Positions 48,595 to 60,612 of a stretch of 64,000 bases of DNA are shown one piece after another. Below the pieces are notes generated by a model. The model searched no databases and was not told where the DNA came from. It worked only from the letters and a program-made list of their open reading frames with translations. This DNA comes from Mycogone perniciosa. Lineage: Eukaryota; Ascomycota; Sordariomycetes; Hypocreales; Hypocreaceae. The DNA is taken from positions 62,001-126,000 of the forward strand of contig JAOALB010000124.1 of NCBI GenBank assembly GCA_025331125.1, given 5' to 3'. Position numbers and translations under genes: made by a program. Within the stretch, counting starts at the first letter, position 1; each line of letters starts with the position of its first letter.

Positions 48595-51500
48595 CTAGGG
48601 CTGCTCACTCGGACTTGTGTCGGATGGAGATGTATTGCCAAAAACAACAATGCTTCATGGACTTTGCTCTGGTGTTTTTGCCTCTTCGAAGTGGCGGACG
48701 GTATGTATGGTGGAAAAGCGGACGCCCGTCATCTGTATCGTTGAGGGGCTGGCTGGCTGGTCATCAATGCAGGCTCCTCCTATTCGGAAGCCCGGGGGTT
48801 CAAGTTAATTGGGGAAATAGACGGGACAGTATATGTGCATTGAGGACTGTGTGTCGAAGACAAGAAGCAGCCGTTGGAGGCCCCAACAAACTGGACAGAG
48901 GAGTCGTCCTCACCATCAGATGATGTTTGCCTGAAAGCAGCGGGATGGAATTGAGATCACAGCTACTGGCTGGGTAGTGCAGCAGTCGAATTCAGCAGGG
49001 GGGATCTTTTTTTGCGATGCCGGGGGATCAAGGAGCAGTGTTGAACTCTGGGCCGACTTCGCAGGATATTTGTTGGGACATGAGTTGACAGCCTCCCTCA
49101 CAAAAGGCAGAGTCGAGTCGTCGAGCAGCTCCCACAAGCCAGATCAGACAGCATAGCGTATGCTGAGAAGCTGCGATGATCAATTCATGATTGCCTTCAC
49201 GAACGAGCCTGATTGCTACTTGCTCGGAAAGCGTGTCTTGTCCGGACCGAGTGTTGTATTGTGATAAGGTGTGATGGTGGCAACAGCCAGGTTGAAAGCC
49301 ACAGTGTGCATTCGAAGACAATCAGCGCGCTACGACAACAGCCAGGGATTTACTCCAAAATCCCATTCGCAGAATCGATAAGGAGTGGGCATAATTAGGG
49401 CAGCATTGCCTACTTCGTACAGTCGCCCTGCCTGAGCACACATACATACATACCAAGGAAATTCAGCCAACCTGGGGATTTCACCTTACCTCCACTTACA
49501 AGAGCCATCACGATACGTCAGATAAACACAATACCATATTTACCGCTTTGTTTTCGATTTAACGAGACATAGAAGACAACGGGCTTTGATGGGCCTTTTT
49601 TAATTCCCGTCCTTAGGTAAGTGTTCTTCCCCAAACCCTGGCTCGGGGATCAAAGGAGAGCTAAGCTCACACCACCACTTCGGACATTTAGACTTCATCT
49701 AAGTAATTGGTGAATCTTGATGCTATGTTAATTATAAATTAGTGAGCCAATAATACGGAGGATTCTCCGATGGAGGCGATTGGTCATGTCATATGTTAGC
49801 GAGGGTGCACTCAGAAGCGCTCCAAACATGCTACGGCTTCTCGATGCATCAGAAAGCCTCCTGATGCATCAATCATTCAGCTTGTTCTTTCAAGTAATCT
49901 GCAGCAACCTGCAGTATCATGTGCGAAACTCATATTGTACGGTGGTTGCTGCAACAATTCTCCCGACATCCGGTCAGCCGTCACTTATCTGAAGCCGGTG
50001 AGTGGTGACATCAAGTGGCGTTTTCATGGTTCCAATTGGCCAAGCAATCACCTCTGCCTATGAAGATACGAATAGATTACTTTGCGGACAAGGGATCCAT
50101 CGGTTCGTGGTCTCAAGCAGCAGGCTCCAACCCTGGGACTTGGTCTTCTGTGTTACGCAATTGCGGCTAGCCTACGGAGTACTTGTTAAACGAAGAAAGC
50201 CCTGAAGTCGCTTCACATATCTAGACGTGGATATGCTTTTGAAGAGGCCAGCCATGTTGCCACTTTTTATGGAGAAGAGCAAAGTGGCACTCAGGAGGCG
50301 TCTTGTTAACAAGTCCCATCGAGAGGAGCATCCCACAGATGTGATAATGCTATTGCAGCCAAGGAGCCATTTCCGCGAATTTCTCGATCTTATCCTGTTG
50401 ATGGGGTTGCATGCCTCGAAGCTGACACGGAATACCACAAAAGGTCATAGTATCCACAAATTCCCGACAATGGGAGACAGAGAATGTCACATTCATTTCT
50501 CCTCACCTCAGGAGGTTCGATAGTTGTGTTATCATGGACAACCACGGCCCCACCGACGACAGCCGACTATGTCTCCAGCTCCTACCTCGGGCCGTATCTG
50601 TTTGCCACAAATCTGCCTGGAATGGTCCGCGGTGATGCCATCAATTCATGCTGGTTTCACGGCGTGCAGAGCTGCTCCAGTTGTCCCGCTTGCCTCGCTC
50701 GGTCACCGTGTTGATACCGAGCTGCTCCATACATTTACCAAGCGGACATGAGGGTCTTGGAATGGCTTAGTCTCTCATGCAAGTTTCAAGTCTATGCAGA
50801 TAGTCTCTTTGTCAGGAGAAGTCAACAAAGTACGTGTGGCCCTCCTTGTACGAAGTGCGAAGTAGCAAGATGGGGTTTATCCCGACATTGAACGTCACCA
50901 GCGTCTGGAAATCCAAGCTTGCCGCGGGCCATATCGCCTGACCTCTGCCAGGATTCCTGGTCCATCATGATGGAGCGGGGTCTGATATCAACCGTTGGAA
51001 ACGTGTTGTGGTATCAGCAGCACCCGCTCAACCGGCAGATATTGACTGGCCATTGTTGAACCGAACCCGCACGGCTCCGCGTATCTTCGTTTCCCTCGGT
51101 GTAAATGTGGAATCGCTCCTTATTACCGAATGTGGATGTTATGTTCCAATATGGTGGATCTGGCGGTTTCTTCCATCGTGATCGAACCCCCAATGAGTGA
51201 TCATATCCTTCGGTGCAGATTCTTGCATTCCACAGTTGCTCCACGACGACCACAACGCCTATGATACAGTTGGCTATGCATACGGATGGTTCGAGAGGAT
51301 AGCGTCGGAACTGGCCAGATACATGTCTGACCTTAGTCCGCGAGATGCTTCATGGCGACCTCGGCATTGACGGGGAAATATGGACCGTGGAGTCCACCAA
51401 CCAACCACAGAGCCGCAATTCGAAATGGTATGCTAGCCGATCACAAAATTAATGTAAGTTGAGCAGTGTCCGAATAGATATATTGGTGGATAATGCTGAA

Positions 51501-52241
51501 TTTATCCAGGGCCTGAATTCATCGGGGTAATCTCATGGGGGGCAGGCAGGTAGATACTACTGATAGAGAGATAGTGAGATCGATCTACTCTGTATAGAGT
51601 AGAGCGTCAGCTAATATTAGCAGCCAAAAAGCTCTGTTTCGTCATCACTCACCAGCTCAGGGCGGTACCAAACGCACGGTTCCATCCAGGGCGGCATTTG
51701 CGCGGCCGCAATGACAATATAGACCACGTGGTTGGATGAATCGTACAGCCTTTTTCTTTAATGCGGAATTAAGAATTTCTCTTCAAGACTCTCTGCTAAT
51801 TAGTATTTCAGGTCTCCCCCACACAGAATCTGGGGATATACCTGTTTTGGATATGCGCGGCGGCACTAACCTTGAGACAACGCCCCCAATCTGGAAATGC
51901 CGCCGTTAGCAGTTCCACAAGGGCACCAGATTTTCCTCCACGGTTGACCCATATGGAAATCAGGAATCCGCCTATTGTGATGGCGAGTATTCTGACGTAA
52001 AATGGTCATTCGGACGGTATGGCGCGTGGCGGGAGAAAGCTCGGCGATGGCAATGGGGGATGGATAAAGTACTTAAAAGGGCACAGGCCGCCAGTTGTCG
52101 AGGCCTGGTCGTGATATCGCCAATATTCAAAGACGCCATTCAAGTGCTGATAGCTGCGGCGAATTTGGCATCTTTGTTGAATTTATTTTTATAAAGTAGA
52201 AAGACTTTTACTTCCCCTATAACCTACTCTCATCATCAAAC
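48595..52241. other. Gene-free 3.6-kb stretch, bZIP upstream to MIOX promoter
   Basis: No intact gene. Between about 50.1 and 51.4 kb, short open segments on both strands look faintly protein-like but are broken by many stops in every frame. This may be old degraded coding DNA or chance. One palindrome-family copy lies at 50174-50182. The MIOX-proximal 200 bp includes AT-rich sequence (TTTATTTTTATAAAG, near 52182-52196) that could hold its TATA element. Confidence 0.5.
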
Positions 52242-53162
52242 ATGGCACCCACGGCTCTGCGTGACCTCGGCGAGAGGGCCGGCCAGGAGCTCGAGACCGT
52301 CTCTGACCTTGTCGACGACGTCAACGTCATCAAGTACGACTCCAAGTCAAAATTTGACACCGAGAAGGACAAGACCACCTTCCGTCAGTACGAAGACGCC
52401 TGTGACCGCGTCAAGAACTTCTACAAGGAGCAGCACGAGAAGCAGACTGTTGCTTATAACCTGGCTGCCCGCAACCGATTCCACAGCAAATCGCGTGTCC
52501 GCCCCGAGCTGACCATCTGGCAAGCCATGGAGAAGCTCGACACCCTGGTTGATGAGTCGGATCCCGACACCTCGCTCTCCCAGATCGAGCACCTGCTCCA
52601 GTCCGCCGAGGCCATCCGCCGCGATGGCAAGCCCCGATGGATGCAGGTCACCGGCCTGATCCATGACCTGGGCAAGCTCATGCTCTTCTTCGACGACCTC
52701 AAGACCCAAGGCCAGTGGGACGTCGTCGGAGACACGTTCCCCGTCGGCTGTGCTTTCGACAACCGCATCGTCCTCCCCGAGACCTTTGCTGCCAACCCCG
52801 ACAGCAAGGACCCCGTCTACTCTACCAAGCACGGCATCTACGCCCCGGGATGCGGCCTTGACAACCTGATGCTCAGCTGGGGTCACGACGAGTACCTCTA
52901 CCATGTTGTCCGCGATCAATCGACCCTCCCGGCCGAGGCTCTGGCCATGATCCGCTACCACTCGTTCTATTCGTGGCACAGAGAGGGCGCCTACCGGGAG
53001 TTTATGTGCGAGAAGGACTGGGACATGCTCCACGCTGTGCAGGCGTTCAACCCGTACGACCTGTACAGCAAGAGTGATGGCGTCCCAAGCGTGGAGGAGC
53101 TCAAGCCATACTATATGGAGCTGATTGATGAGTTTTTCCCGCAAAAGGTCGTCAAGTGGTAG
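52242..53162 (+). CDS. myo-Inositol oxygenase
   Basis: This non-haem di-iron enzyme cleaves myo-inositol with O2 to D-glucuronate, opening inositol to use as a carbon source; it is cytosolic. One exon of 306 residues, slightly longer than animal MIOX (about 285). By match to the known enzyme, the six iron ligands are H117 (IEHLLQ), H141 and D142 (LIHDLGK), H215 (WGHDEYLYH), H240 (RYHSFYSWH) and D273 (FNPYDLYSK); all are present. Other family blocks are NRFHSKSRVRPELTIWQAM, WDVVGDTFPVGC and YAPGCGLDNLMLSWGHDEY. The C-terminus ends KVVKW. Codon use is strongly biased to C/G at third positions, as in well-expressed genes. No inositol transporter or glucuronate-pathway gene is adjacent; the nearest transporter is the MFS gene at 57283. 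Confidence 0.97.
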   Translation: MAPTALRDLGERAGQELETVSDLVDDVNVIKYDSKSKFDTEKDKTTFRQYEDACDRVKNFYKEQHEKQTVAYNLAARNRFHSKSRVRPELTIWQAMEKLDTLVDESDPDTSLSQIEHLLQSAEAIRRDGKPRWMQVTGLIHDLGKLMLFFDDLKTQGQWDVVGDTFPVGCAFDNRIVLPETFAANPDSKDPVYSTKHGIYAPGCGLDNLMLSWGHDEYLYHVVRDQSTLPAEALAMIRYHSFYSWHREGAYREFMCEKDWDMLHAVQAFNPYDLYSKSDGVPSVEELKPYYMELIDEFFPQKVVKW

Positions 53163-54072
53163 AAGATGTATGGGGGAACGGCGACAAATGAAGGGACAGA
53201 TGGGCGTTAAGGGGGTTGGCATTTCTTTTTTCTTTTTTTCTTTCTCTTACCAATGTTCTCCGTAATAATATGGAGTAGATCTCATGAGATGGCATAGCGT
53301 TGCATAGATGAACGCACATAAATAAAAATAAAGAATCCAGAACTACAGCAAGTTGATATCTTGAATTGTCCATGTGTACAAAATGTTACTTCAAGGGTGG
53401 CCGATAACAACTTGGGCGGCAGGATTCAAGGTAATATGTAAGACAGTGACTCGCCTGATTTGTCGCCATGCAGATACGCGAAGGCAGTGAGATTCGGAGC
53501 CAACAAACCAGATTGCTACTATTTTCAGGTGGGTGACATCCTGATTCATGTGACTTTGCCCCCCGGTGTGGAACTGTCACCCTGGTGGTCATTGATCTTG
53601 CGCAAGATGGGCAAAGTATGATGCCAAACTAACTAAGTTTTCGCTTCAATAAGATATAGCAGATCATATACTCATGGAATCGAGGAATAAATGATCTTTT
53701 GCTCTACCCATAGTAGTAGTAGAAGCCAACAATTACGAATGCAAAATGGAGAATAGCAGGGCTGTTCAGAGTGTAACGCTGTGAAACAACAGCCGCCCAA
53801 GTGATGCAGCCGCCAGCACTGGATCGTCGATCATGACTGGCCCACGACGCGCCGGGTTCTTGTTGCATTGCAGATCCTTGTCCATTCAAACTGCTTGTTT
53901 GACACACAACATGGAGGAGGCCTTCGAAGCTGCGTACATATGTGCGGAGGTGCGGAGGCTTCTTGAATTGCCATTCTATCCCATGTCCTTCTCCCGCCTA
54001 CCAGGTCTTCCCTTCGCGACAAGACCAGGAGTGGTATAACGCCAACAGACCACTTCGAACAGCAAAACCAGC
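53163..54072. other. Intergenic
   Basis: 0.9 kb between two plus-strand genes: MIOX 3' flank, a T/C-rich tract at 53223-53247, and the promoter of the cysteine-rich membrane protein. The short open frames at 53833-54039 have no bias. Confidence 0.55.
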
Positions 54073-54974
54073 ATGAATTGGTGGTTCGTAGTCTTCGCAG
54101 TGTCGGGATGGCTGGTTACAGGGTCAGAGGCAGCCTGCTATTACCCCAACGGAAGACCAGAGACGAGGTTCGCGTATAATTACCAACCCTGCGGCGGCAA
54201 AAACACTACGTTTTCACAGTGCTGTATCCCAGGGCAGGATGTCTGCGCGCCGAATGGGCTGTGTACGCATTTGACGAATGAATGGGCTGGCGCCTACGAT
54301 TATCGGGCTGCGTGTGCAAACAAGGATTGGTCCGGGTGCCCGAAGATCTGTCCTGACGGTGAGTTCGCCATCTTTTCCACTCCTCAAAATGAGTTTGGCT
54401 GACTGGTTTGTGGCCCGTAGTTCTGCCCAACTCCTGGCTTCAGGTTAAACAGTGTGCGACGGGGGAGTATTGCTGCAATCCGGACTTTGACAATGGAGAC
54501 TGTTGCAGAGACGGGAGCCGGAGATTCAATTTGCTCGATCGCAATCCCGATTCCGGAAACAACACCGACCATCAGAACAACGGCGGTAGCACCGGCAGCC
54601 CAGACAACGGCAGCCCAAGCAACGGCACCAATGGCGGGAATAGCAACGATAGTAGTAAGGGTGGGAATTCGAACGGAGATAATTCAGGGGACTCAAAAGG
54701 TTCCAACACGGGGCCAAACATTGGCGCCGCGGTGGGAGGCGCGGTAGGAGGTATTGCGGCGATAGGAGCCTTGGCTGGAATCTGGTGGTACCTGAGACGG
54801 AGGAGAAATGAAGCAAAATCGCTGAAAGACATTCCGGAGGCTATGAGCCCGAGTGGACACTCCGATTTGAAGAGTCCAGAGCCGTATGTATCAGTACCGG
54901 AGGCGGATGGTCGGTCGTTGCCGGTAGAGTCGGACTCCCGGCAAGTGGATCGGGCGGTGCACGAGTTGGCATAA
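54073..54974 (+). CDS. Cysteine-rich single-pass surface protein (fungal sensor-like)
   Basis: Exons 54073-54358 and 54421-54974, split by a 62-bp intron (GTGAGT...CGTAG), give 279 residues. A signal peptide occupies about 1-20 (WWFVVFAVSGWLVTGSEA). The extracellular part (21-150) opens with CYYPNGRPE and contains about 16 cysteines (SQCCIPGQDVC, GEYCCNPDF, GDCCRDGS), a pattern common in a fungal membrane-protein family of unknown function. A long Ser/Gly/Asn-rich stalk follows, then a Gly/Ala-rich membrane span (about 201-224, GAAVGGAVGGIAAIGALAGI), the stop-transfer RRRR and a 50-residue tail with Ser/Pro. This order recalls Mid2/Wsc-type wall sensors, but no WSC domain is seen, so a sensor role is inferred from architecture only. 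Confidence 0.86.
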
Positions 54975-55197
54975 TGTGGCAGCTGGGATATATATACATA
55001 TAGAATCACCATGGTAATTCGAATTTTCCCTCAAGGATCATTTGGTGAGGAAACATATTTGAATGGTGTTACCGCGTTTCAGCAGTTCAGCAAAGTATCA
55101 TATGATAATACTATGATTTCAACGATGTACTTCTTAACTTGCTCAATTCGATAGAGTGGAAAAAGTTCAAATATCTCACATCAATAATTAATATCCT

Positions 55198-56729
55198 CTA
55201 CAACCACTCAGACCTGTCGGACCCCAATAGCTTTGGCATCACCTCCCAACCAACCTCACACCCCTCAACCATAGCACTGTGTCTCACTGCAGTCATCTTC
55301 CCAAATACCGTCTCCCTCGTCTCCAGATGCTCATTAGGAACATCAGCCTGTGTATTATAGTCCCTGCTCTTAAACCCCGTCTTACCAGGATATTGCCCCA
55401 GACTGCGCAAGTACTTCATCGCCCCAGCCAGCGACACATCGACTTTCCATGCACCACCCTTGTTCGCCCGGTGATACAAAGCAGCTATAATACCAGTGGC
55501 AAGGAGATACCCCGCTGCGTGGTCAAGGGCCTGGCATGGCGTTGCGCGAGCAGGTTCTCCTTGGCCAGCGTGCTCAGCTTCCGAGACGTTCATCCCAGAA
55601 CACGTCTGCACAAGCGAATCAAACCCTCGGTGATTAGCCCAGGGCCCCTTTGGCCCAAATGCGGACATGTTGGCACATATAATATTGGGATTGATCTTGA
55701 CTAGTTCCTCTGGGGAAAGGCCGTATGATGCGAGACCTCCAGGGCGGAACCCCTGGATGAAGACGTCGCATGTGCGGAGTAGTTCCAAGAGACGCTGTTT
55801 GTCGCTGGGATTGTGTATGTTTAGTTGGAGAGTACGCTTCCCGCGACCCAGGTCTCGGTCTAGGATGGGTGGGTCGGGTAAGGTAGGAGATGTTATCCAG
55901 AGGCCGCACCGTGAGCGGCGAGGGTTTTGCCTGCTACGGGGGCAGCGATGACACGGCTCATTTCGAGGACGCGGACACTCTGAAGACATCGCTTGCCTCC
56001 AGTGCTAGGCATGAACTTGGGAGGGCTTGGGGATATTTCTTGGAGAAGGATGGGGTTGTTCTCAATCGCTGCTGCTTGCGGTAATGCGTCCCACTGGTTG
56101 TACGATCGCAGAGCATAGATAGCGAGCTTCCCTTCAGTCGTTGCAGTAGTTTCAAGATCGATGCTTTTCCAGTGGGCTGTATGGGCTGCGACATCTTCAC
56201 GAGTTGCATCCGGAGACAGGCCTAGGAGTTGTAGAGTGCCTTGGGCATGGTTTGGGAACACATCGTGGATGCGGACATAGCCATCTGCCGTCTTGTGCAA
56301 CCCCCCGATTTTACCCCAGGCCGATGACGTGGGCTTTCCATCAATGGTGTAGAGTTGCTCTGACTTGAACTCGACGACAGCATGTTCTAGGGGGACTCGG
56401 ACACGTGGGACTTGCATCTTTGATGCTTGCGACGGCTTCTCGGTGCTGATGTGAAATAGGGCTGCAGCGAGAGCGGACAGCGCGACTGAGCTCTGTGCCA
56501 GAATGCCAATTTTGTAGGATGATGGGAGGGCTGGTTCGTCGTGTCCGGGAAGATCTAGTGATTCCAATGCATGGGATGGGAGTTGCATGCTGGACCAGAT
56601 GTCTCGGACAACATTGTGGGCTGAGAAGAATTGCCGATCGACCAAGGCGACGGAATTATCAGCCATCTGGGAGCCACTGAGAATACCTTCACATTGAAGG
56701 CCTTCTTTTGATGTCACAGATTCAGACAT
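55198..56729 (-). CDS. Family III (CaiB/BaiF-type) CoA-transferase, frameshifted
   Basis: Family III enzymes transfer CoA between carboxylic acids or racemise acyl-CoAs. The ATG at 56727-56729 opens a frame with LPSSYKIGILAQSSVALSAL, VRVPLEHAVVEFKSEQLYT and the conserved SRVIAAPVAGKTLAAHGA, then meets TAA seven nucleotides later. The family sequence resumes in another frame with LWITSPTLPDPPILD, GKRTLQLNI, FIQGFRPGGLASYGLSPEEL and FDSLVQTCSGMN, ending GSDRSEWL at 55198. The break lies at about 55900-55905, where Asp-Val of the usual GADV motif is missing. That fits a 4-nt deletion. No GT-AG intron repairs it. Both halves are otherwise intact, so this is a recent pseudogene or an assembly error. 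Restored length would be about 510 residues, normal for the fungal group. The MFS gene lies upstream on the same strand. Confidence 0.85.
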
Positions 56730-57282
56730 ACTCAGTGATGCTCGGCGTTGTTGTTCATGTGTTGTGGTGAACTGGAGACGATGTTCGAGGCGCACTCATC
56801 TTTTTCACCAACAAGACGCCGGCAATCTTCGGGGAATCAAAAAGATACGCATCGCCGGTATCGGCTCAAGCGTTGGTGATATGATTCGTGATGTTGCAAT
56901 AATCTCCCTGAACGGATGAAGGGAAGCGTATTGCCGGAGCTGAGGTGGAGTTGGCTGCGGATGTTGATCGCCGTTACAAGCCGAGCATCTATAAAGTACA
57001 AGGACGAGATCGGGGATTTAGAGCAGGCATCAATGAACTTGAAAAATTGGGTCGCATCTTTATATTTGAGGGCGAAACGTCAAGTATTAGTTTATGTTTT
57101 CTCTATCGTTTTGGTCATTAAATCGTCAGTACAAGATAGATGGTATCTCCCCCGCAACAAATACAACCATTCTCAACCAGTTCGTTTGTCTCTTATAATA
57201 AGAATCCAGCAAAGTCACACATATTGCCCACCGAGTATATATATCGTCGGCATGGATCACTAATTGGGGTTCACCTTGGTCC
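56730..57282. other. Intergenic
   Basis: About 550 bp between CoA-transferase start and MFS stop: promoter of the former and 3' UTR of the latter. Nothing else is seen. Confidence 0.6.
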
Positions 57283-58959
57283 TCAGTCCGAAGATGAATC
57301 CTGCTCCAATCGGGCCTTCTCATCGGCAGTCATGGCTGATGAGGCCTGTCCCAACTTAATGGTACATGTCAGCAGCAAAGACAAGCCAGCCAAAGCCACG
57401 CCGATCCAGAAGCCGATCTTATACTGTTGGCGCAAGCTCAGACCCGCTTCTCCTTTCGAAATGATGGTATGTGAGACGGCCATCTCACTAATACCCAGCC
57501 AAAATGCTAATCCAAGGTAAAGCAGACTATTGATGAGCCCGCTGGCTGTTGCCTGAAGACGCCGAGGCATCGCCGTCGTGATGAAGACGTTTGTCACATT
57601 GTACGTGATATCCACGCCGATGGTGCCACACAGCATGGAAGGGAATACGTACGCCCAGTAGAGGAAGCTGGTTGATGGCTGGTCATTGGATTGATCCGGG
57701 ATAACGGCGAAAAGAAGAACGGAAATGAGGAATCCGACGCCTGATATTATCATCAGGATGCGGTTGGAGATGAGATGCATGACGAAGCCTCCTCCAACAG
57801 CGAGGCAGATGCCCCCGACAGCGAGCGGGGTGTACCAAGCGGCGGTTTGGATGGGTGTGGTGTGAATGACTGTTTCAAGACTAGAGACTGGTTAGTTACC
57901 CTTCGTTATTGAAGACGTGATGTTCGTCCATGCTGAGGACATTACTTACTAGTAACTGGAGTAGAACAGGAACAGTCCAAATACACCGTACATGCAGAAC
58001 AGCGCAAGGGAAAGACGCTTCATGTACTTTGGACGGAACAAGTCGGCCGGCAGAAGCGGCTGAGCAGACACCCAACCTTGTGTGTATACTCCAGCAAGAA
58101 GAAACAGAACACCCAGGATGAAGGTGACGAAGATGTATGGTGTCTGCCATCCCTTTGGAGCATGACCTCCGTCCGTAAGGGCATAAACCACGAGCAGGAG
58201 GCCTGGAACGATGGTAACCACACCCCACCAGTCCATCTTGATCGAAGGGTCATGCTGGTGGAGGGTTCGTGGGATGGTAAGGAATCCGGTAACAGCAACG
58301 CCAAGGACAAAAATGGTGCCGATCCAGAAGTACCAACGCCAGCTGAGGAACTGAGCGCAAACAGCGCCCATGAAGATGCCAAAGTAGAAGCCTAGACATG
58401 CAAAGGCTCCCCACATGGCGAAAACCAAGTTTTTGCGGGGGCCTGGTCGGTATGTCTGTCCAAGCAGGGAGAGACCTGCAGGCGTGAAGGCAGAAGCTCC
58501 AATGCCTTGCATGGCACGGCAGACGATGAGCATGGTGGTATTCTGGCTGAAGCCACAGATAAGTGACCAGATCATAAGCCACGCATGGCCTATAAGGAAA
58601 ATAGTCCGGCTACCGTACAAATCGCAGAGTCGGGAAAAGGGTAATAGCAAGGCTGCAGTCGTCAAGTTGATGACACCTGCTGGCCATGTCCGCAAAGATT
58701 CGGGGATGTCCAAGGCTTCGGCTAGGGGGGGCAGGATGATGTTGAAGCCGCCGATGAAGTATTCGCTCATGGTCATGGACATGACGACTGTGACGACGAA
58801 GCCGACTTCTGTGTACCAGTGTGGGAGAACGGCAGGGCGCTCGCGGCCTAGACGTTCGATACCTGCTTTGTCGAGGCATTCTGGGCTGTCTGCACGACTG
58901 GGAGACTTTTCCGAGACGAGGACGCCGCCCTCGACCACGGCTGGCGTTGGCTCTGCCAT
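57283..58959 (-). CDS. Major facilitator superfamily transporter (DHA2-like)
   Basis: Exons 57950-58959 and 57283-57880, joined across a 69-bp intron (GTAAGT, CTAAC branch site, CTCTAG), give 535 residues. A polar N-terminus of about 45 residues precedes the first helix (FVVTVVMSMTMSEYFIGGFN). MFS motif A is recognisable between helices 2 and 3 as FSRLCDLYGSRTIFLIGH. Further helices include LIVCRAMQGIGASAFTPAGL (the motif C-like region with GPxR-style PGPRKNL after it), WYFWIGTIFVLGVAVTGFL and IYVTFILGVLFLLAGVY-like stretches. About 13-14 spans are visible, pointing to the 14-helix drug:H+ antiporter group or a relative. The substrate cannot be read from the sequence. Same strand as the frameshifted CoA-transferase, 550 bp apart. 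Confidence 0.94.
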
Positions 58960-60612
58960 TTCGCCCTGTTACAGGCAAAAGGGGGTTTAGAACCTGAAGC
59001 TGTCGGTTTAGTCAAGGAAGTTATCAACTAGTATCCTGTTTCGAAGACGGATATTGTTGTTGTCGTGAATGGTATGGCGAGGAGATCTGGATCACGATCG
59101 AGAGTTGCTGGAAACTTCTCTTCCTCTGACGAACAACTTCTCTATGGGGGATTTTCAATCTTTTATTTCCTTTATACACCCAACACATATTTCCCTGATA
59201 ATAAATAATGGGGCCCTTGGACTGGAGGCGAGACATATGTGTGGGCCATGTCACGCATCTGGCGAGCCTTGGCTTCCTCATTTGGGGGTTGGCTAACATT
59301 CATTCGGGGAATGGAAGAGACGAAATTTGGTCTTTACAAATCAGTTAATTGGAATAGGATTCTAAGTGCAATGTGAGGCGTTGTGGTGACGAGTGTTGAA
59401 GAATAACTGCCTAATATGTTAGAGCTCACAATCGAGATCCATCTTTTTTTTTTCCTTTCCCTTAGATGTGGAGATGGTGGCATGCGGCTTGGCTGCCTTT
59501 TGGAGTAAAGCGTTGGTCATTCTTGGTAAGATTCGAGCTATTAGGTGATCAGCCTTACAAAACAATGACTCTTTTCTTCTTCTTTCTTTCTCGAGCTGAC
59601 CGCAAAAGGAGCTGGTGAAAGATTCGTGGGATTACCTGAATGGGACATTATTTTGCAGTTTGCGCATGAGAAGAAGAACACGAGTGGGATTTCGGAATGG
59701 AGATTGGACCGAGACATGTACTGGTGCGCCCTTGGGATAGGCGTACTTGTAGAATCTCGAAGTTATTCGTATTCACGGCATCTAATAGCCGATGCGAGGA
59801 CATATAGTGCCAAGGCAGCTTGTCCATGGAACACTTTGACACCGTTTGCGACCCACTACTATTACTTCGAACTTGATGCTTGGTCAGAGACTCTAATGTA
59901 TATGCTCACGGGCCATCCGTATGGGCTTCATTGTGACTAAGCCTGTCATTGCCAAAGCAAATGAAGGGCAATGGTAGCGAGAGCACTTTGACCCATACCA
60001 CAAACATAGGGGCAAGGGGATGGATTCCATCTCTTTATGGAGATACTAGTAAACAAACGGCATGGTGGTCATTACTCTCCCATATCTGTTAGAATGGGGA
60101 ATTAGGACTTGAGGAATATCGACTTTGAGAGCATTCATATCCGATGAATAATCGAATTTTCAGGTTGGCACAGCCGATCACACCCGAACAGGGTTAGGCA
60201 TATCGTGGATTTGCGCCTGATCAACCACTTGCACGGGTACAGCCGCCACAGGCAAAGGATCTCGATGTCGAGAGCTGCATCCGCAATGAACCCCCACGAT
60301 GAGAACAAATGGGGATATAGATCTGACCGGAGCACCAAGATGACCAGACACCATATCTTCATTATTCCTACGAAGCAGTATTACGCATTTTTCGGATTCG
60401 GAGAGCTCGTTGCATAGAAGAACAGATCTGACGTTAGTGTTCCGAAGATGCGATCTGTGGCTGCTTACTCTGTGGGTAGTATTGATCGATTCTAGACTCT
60501 CACTGGAGGGATAATCGCTAGAAGACAATAGCGAGAAAATTGGTCTCGGGAACATTTGTCTTAATTAAATCCATTACGAGATCTAAATCTCCCACTATCA
60601 CCCACCATCCGC
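58960..60612. other. Intergenic, MFS promoter and cutinase 3' flank
   Basis: 1.65 kb. A T-run lies at 59443-59451. The 104-125-codon frames at 59626-59940 (plus) and 60178-60555 (minus) have no recognisable features and weak start context. No gene is called. Confidence 0.5.

Noticed and set aside
52347..53222. 291-codon minus-strand frame opposite myo-inositol oxygenase
   Set aside because: It is the mirror of a strongly codon-biased gene whose catalytic residues are all on the plus strand.
55829..55975. Intron that might repair the CoA-transferase frame (GTAGCAGG to CATCCTAG)
   Set aside because: It would delete the conserved core around GKTLAAHGA and still leaves the wrong frame.
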